DNA of 64,000 nt from Chitinophaga ginsengisegetis. GTDB taxonomy: Bacteria > Bacteroidota > Bacteroidia > Chitinophagales > Chitinophagaceae. Below the pieces are notes generated by a model. The model did not search any database. It was not told the DNA's origin and worked only from the letters and a program-made list of their open reading frames with translations. The position numbers and the translations under genes were made by a program. Where the stretch lies: positions 2,662,623 to 2,726,622 of the forward strand of contig NZ_FUZZ01000001.1 of NCBI RefSeq assembly GCF_900168065.1, read 5' to 3'. This document shows, one piece after another, positions 61,873 through 64,000 of the stretch (position 1 is its first letter; every line of letters begins with the position of its first letter).

Positions 61873-63003
61873 TTACAGGCGTGTTTTCAGCTGATTGATC
61901 ATCCCGGTTTTCCAGGTGGCGAAAGTGCCGGCCAATATTTGTTTACGGGCTTCCTTCACCAGTTCCAGGTAAAAGGCCAGGTTGTGGATACTGGCTAATG
62001 TCATGCCTAAAATTTCCCCGGCTACAAACAGGTGTCGCAGGTAAGCCTTTGAATAGGTGTTGGTAGCAAAGCAGGGGCTGTTGGCATCAACAGGACTGAA
62101 GTCGGTTGCCCATTTTTTGTTCCGGATGTTAATAACGCCGTTCCAGGTGAATAACATGCCGTTACGGCCGTTGCGGGTAGGCATTACACAGTCGAACATA
62201 TCGATACCGAGGCCGATGTTCTCCAGGATATTCCACGGGGTACCCACGCCCATCAGGTAACGGGGTTTATCAGTGGGCAGTGATTCACATACCAGTCCGC
62301 ACATTTCGTACATTTCATTTTCCGGTTCTCCAACGCTGAGGCCACCGATGGCATTACCGGCGCAGTTGCGGGAGGCAATGTATTCAGCGGAAGCTTTGCG
62401 GAGATCCTTATAGGTGCTGCCCTGTACAATCGGGAACAGGGTTTGTTCGTGACCGTAGGCAGGCTGGGTATCATTGAGACGCGTGATGCAGCGGTCGAGC
62501 CAGCGGTGGGTAAGTTCCATCGACTTGCGTGCATAGCGGTATTCCGACGGATAGGGCGGGCATTCATCAAAGGCCATAATAATATCGGCCCCGATGGTGC
62601 GCTGAATATCCATTACATTTTCGGGAGTGAAGAGGTGGCGGGAGCCATCGATGTGCGACTGGAAAACTACGCCTTCTTCCTTGATCTTGCGGTTGGCCGC
62701 CAGGGAAAACACCTGGTATCCACCGCTATCGGTGAGGATGGGGCGGTCCCACCCGTTAAATTTATGCAGGCCACCGGCGAGCGACAATACTTCCAGTCCG
62801 GGTCTTAAATAGAGGTGATAGGTATTGCCAAGAATGATCTGCGCCTGTACATCTGCACGCAGCTGTTCCTGTGTAACCGCTTTTACGCTGCCAACAGTGC
62901 CTACCGGCATAAAAATGGGCGTTTCTATTTCCCCGTGAGCCGTGGTGATTTTCCCGGCCCTGGCATTGCTGCCGCTATCTGTAGTTATCAGTTCAAAATT
63001 CAC
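61873..63003 (-). CDS. tgt: tRNA-guanine transglycosylase (queuine tRNA-ribosyltransferase)
   Basis: Encodes 376 residues. It exchanges guanine 34 of certain tRNAs for the queuosine precursor preQ1. Key regions are the nucleophile-associated LTDSGGYQVFS, the substrate loop GLSVGEPENEM, and the second Asp in GIDMFDCVMPTRNGRNG. The zinc motif CxCxxC of most bacterial enzymes is degenerate: the segment reads NSPCFATNTYSKAYLRHL, leaving one Cys where three are usual. Fold and catalytic residues look intact, so the enzyme may work without zinc or bind it differently. The LptF/G permease gene follows by 39 bp, and a -7 promoter match lies at 63023-63030. Confidence 0.93.
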   Translation of the reverse strand: MNFELITTDSGSNARAGKITTAHGEIETPIFMPVGTVGSVKAVTQEQLRADVQAQIILGNTYHLYLRPGLEVLSLAGGLHKFNGWDRPILTDSGGYQVFSLAANRKIKEEGVVFQSHIDGSRHLFTPENVMDIQRTIGADIIMAFDECPPYPSEYRYARKSMELTHRWLDRCITRLNDTQPAYGHEQTLFPIVQGSTYKDLRKASAEYIASRNCAGNAIGGLSVGEPENEMYEMCGLVCESLPTDKPRYLMGVGTPWNILENIGLGIDMFDCVMPTRNGRNGMLFTWNGVINIRNKKWATDFSPVDANSPCFATNTYSKAYLRHLFVAGEILGMTLASIHNLAFYLELVKEARKQILAGTFATWKTGMINQLKTRL

Positions 63004-63022
63004 TCGTCGATATTTCAGGCCG

Positions 63023-63030
63023 CAAAGATA
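63023..63030 (-). promoter_or_regulatory. -7 promoter element for tgt
   Basis: The minus strand reads TATCTTTG, an exact TAnnTTTG match, 19 bases upstream of the ATG at 63003. Probably serves tgt and the permease gene. Confidence 0.5.
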
Positions 63031-63139
63031 TTGAAATGAAGTGAAGATCAGAGCGGAAGGGGAAGCTGGTGGATTTTGCCCACAGAGGGGATCCCTCCAA
63101 TGTTCATAATTAATTCTTTTACAGATAATAAAAATATTA

Positions 63140-63147
63140 TATTTTTG
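63140..63147 (+). promoter_or_regulatory. -7 promoter element for the glycosyltransferase gene
   Basis: TATTTTTG is an exact TAnnTTTG match, 8 bases before the ATG at 63156; the implied leader is only a few bases. Confidence 0.5.
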
Positions 63148-63155
63148 CGGGCATT

Positions 63156-64000
63156 ATGCTAGACCATCTGGGTGAAATTGCCTTATACTCTTTTGCTGCC
63201 ATCGCCGGGATACAGATCATTTATTTTCTTTTTGTGTTTTCCCGCGTGGCTTTTTACAGACGTAAATTTGACCTGGACCATGCACCGGACGGGCCTTTTT
63301 CGGTAATCATCTGTGCCAAGGATGAAGAGCTGAACCTGCAGAAGAATCTGCCGGGCGTGTTGCAGCAGCGTTATCACCAGCACATGAAACCGGAGTACGA
63401 GGTAATTGTGGTAAATGATAACTCTGAAGACGACACCAAATACTACCTGCGCTCTATTGAACCAGGTTATCCACATTACCGGCATATAGAGATCAAGCAG
63501 GCGGCCAAGTTCATTCCCGGCAAAAAATACCCGCTTTCCATAGGTTTGAAAGGCGCCCAGTTTGAAAAGGTATTGCTTACAGATGCCGATTGCAAACCAG
63601 GCAGCACCTACTGGCTTTCCCTGATGAGCCAGGGTTTTACAGATCAGAAAGAAATAGTGCTGGGATACGGCGCTTACCATAAAAAACCGGGGTTCCTGAA
63701 TAAGATCATCCGGTACGAAACCTTTTTCAGCGCGCTGCAGCATCTTTCCTTTGCCATGAGCGGTATGCCGTATATGGGTGTGGGCCGCAACCTGGCCTAT
63801 AAGAGAGAGCTGTTCTTTAAACACAAGGGTTTTACAAGCCACCAGCATCTTGCCTCCGGCGACGATGATTTGTTTGTGAACACAGCTGCCAACCGCAAAA
63901 ATGTGGGGGTGGTGATCGACAAACAGGCTTTCACCTACTCCGAGCCAAAGATGAGCTGGAGAAGCTGGTTCCAGCAAAAAACCCGGCATATGTCTACCGG
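63156..64000 (+). CDS. Glycosyltransferase family 2, membrane-anchored, 5' part
   Basis: The frame is open from the ATG at 63156 to the end of the window (281 codons and 2 bases), so the gene is cut off. An N-terminal membrane segment (LYSFAAIAGIQIIYFLFVF) precedes the GT2 catalytic domain: FSVIICAKDEELNLQKNLP, VIVVNDNSEDDT, VLLTDADCKPG with the DxD-type metal site, ASGDDDLFVN, and WFQQKTRHMS, which fits the Q.xRW-type acceptor motif. Such enzymes extend polysaccharides or decorate lipids at the inner membrane. It diverges from tgt. The missing C-terminus probably holds more membrane helices. Confidence 0.9.
   Translation, partial: MLDHLGEIALYSFAAIAGIQIIYFLFVFSRVAFYRRKFDLDHAPDGPFSVIICAKDEELNLQKNLPGVLQQRYHQHMKPEYEVIVVNDNSEDDTKYYLRSIEPGYPHYRHIEIKQAAKFIPGKKYPLSIGLKGAQFEKVLLTDADCKPGSTYWLSLMSQGFTDQKEIVLGYGAYHKKPGFLNKIIRYETFFSALQHLSFAMSGMPYMGVGRNLAYKRELFFKHKGFTSHQHLASGDDDLFVNTAANRKNVGVVIDKQAFTYSEPKMSWRSWFQQKTRHMST

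Noticed and set aside
1..64000. tRNA, rRNA, CRISPR arrays, prophage or insertion-sequence genes
   Set aside because: None recognised on reading both strands; no regularly spaced direct repeats, no transposase or integrase motifs.

Overview
The window is a chromosomal segment of a Bacteroidota bacterium, most likely of the Chitinophagaceae (Chitinophaga-like). The evidence is two type IX secretion (T9SS) loci with gliding-motility C-terminal domains and PorP/SprF partners, repeated matches to the Bacteroidota -7 promoter motif TAnnTTTG just upstream of genes, few clear Shine-Dalgarno sites, and many short secreted outer-membrane barrel proteins. No rRNA, tRNA, CRISPR array, prophage or transposase gene was found. 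The genus is inference; the phylum is well supported.

Layout. 1-4334: end of guaA, an orphan periplasmic-binding lipoprotein, then the exonuclease and ATP-dependent ligase of the ligase-associated DNA damage response set. 4299-13165: an accessory-looking block with a DHA2-type MFS pump and divergent Lrp regulator, two tandem paralogous barrel proteins, a YhcG/DUF1016 nuclease with an internal palindrome, an AraC regulator, a SnoaL-like protein, an LD-carboxypeptidase and a purine permease. 13218-17256: the other half of the ligase set (DEXH helicase and PdeM), translationally coupled to a histone-deacetylase-family gene. 17253-27550: housekeeping genes (LolD-like ATPase, FabI, RecN, a TPR protein, C4 zinc-ribbon protein, Nif3-like protein, M32 carboxypeptidase, rhodanese-thioredoxin fusion, methyltransferase). 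27682-37166: T9SS locus 1 with two large PKD-repeat adhesin-like proteins, a PorP/SprF protein and a very small protein that is little more than a T9SS sorting tail. 37250-46918: RlmI-like and RlmK-like methyltransferases flanking grpE-dnaJ, then a VWA protein, hpt, a LysM glucosaminidase, an O-methyltransferase and a LOG-family protein. 47256-49100: a two-gene set resembling phosphonate catabolism. 49383-56174: a barrel protein, a GlcD-like oxidase and T9SS locus 2 (SBBP/PKD protein plus PorP/SprF). 56373-64000: recG, citrate synthase, an LptF/G permease, tgt and the start of a glycosyltransferase.

The most unusual signal outside the genes is a family of three long inverted-repeat elements (40417-40608, 49188-49383, 60178-60747). 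They share terminal arms beginning GCGGA..TTGTCTTT and a core palindrome, and each ends at or within a few bases of a stop codon. Two are compact, at a little under 200 bp. The third appears to carry about 400 bp of extra sequence in its loop, with two different 11-bp tandem repeats. They look like non-autonomous mobile elements or structured-RNA/terminator elements; copy number and function cannot be settled from this window.

Working together: both T9SS loci have the order cargo (type B tail) then PorP/SprF. The ligase set is complete but split by about 9 kb. The FAD oxidoreductase and PhnX-like hydrolase form a small putative aminophosphonate operon.
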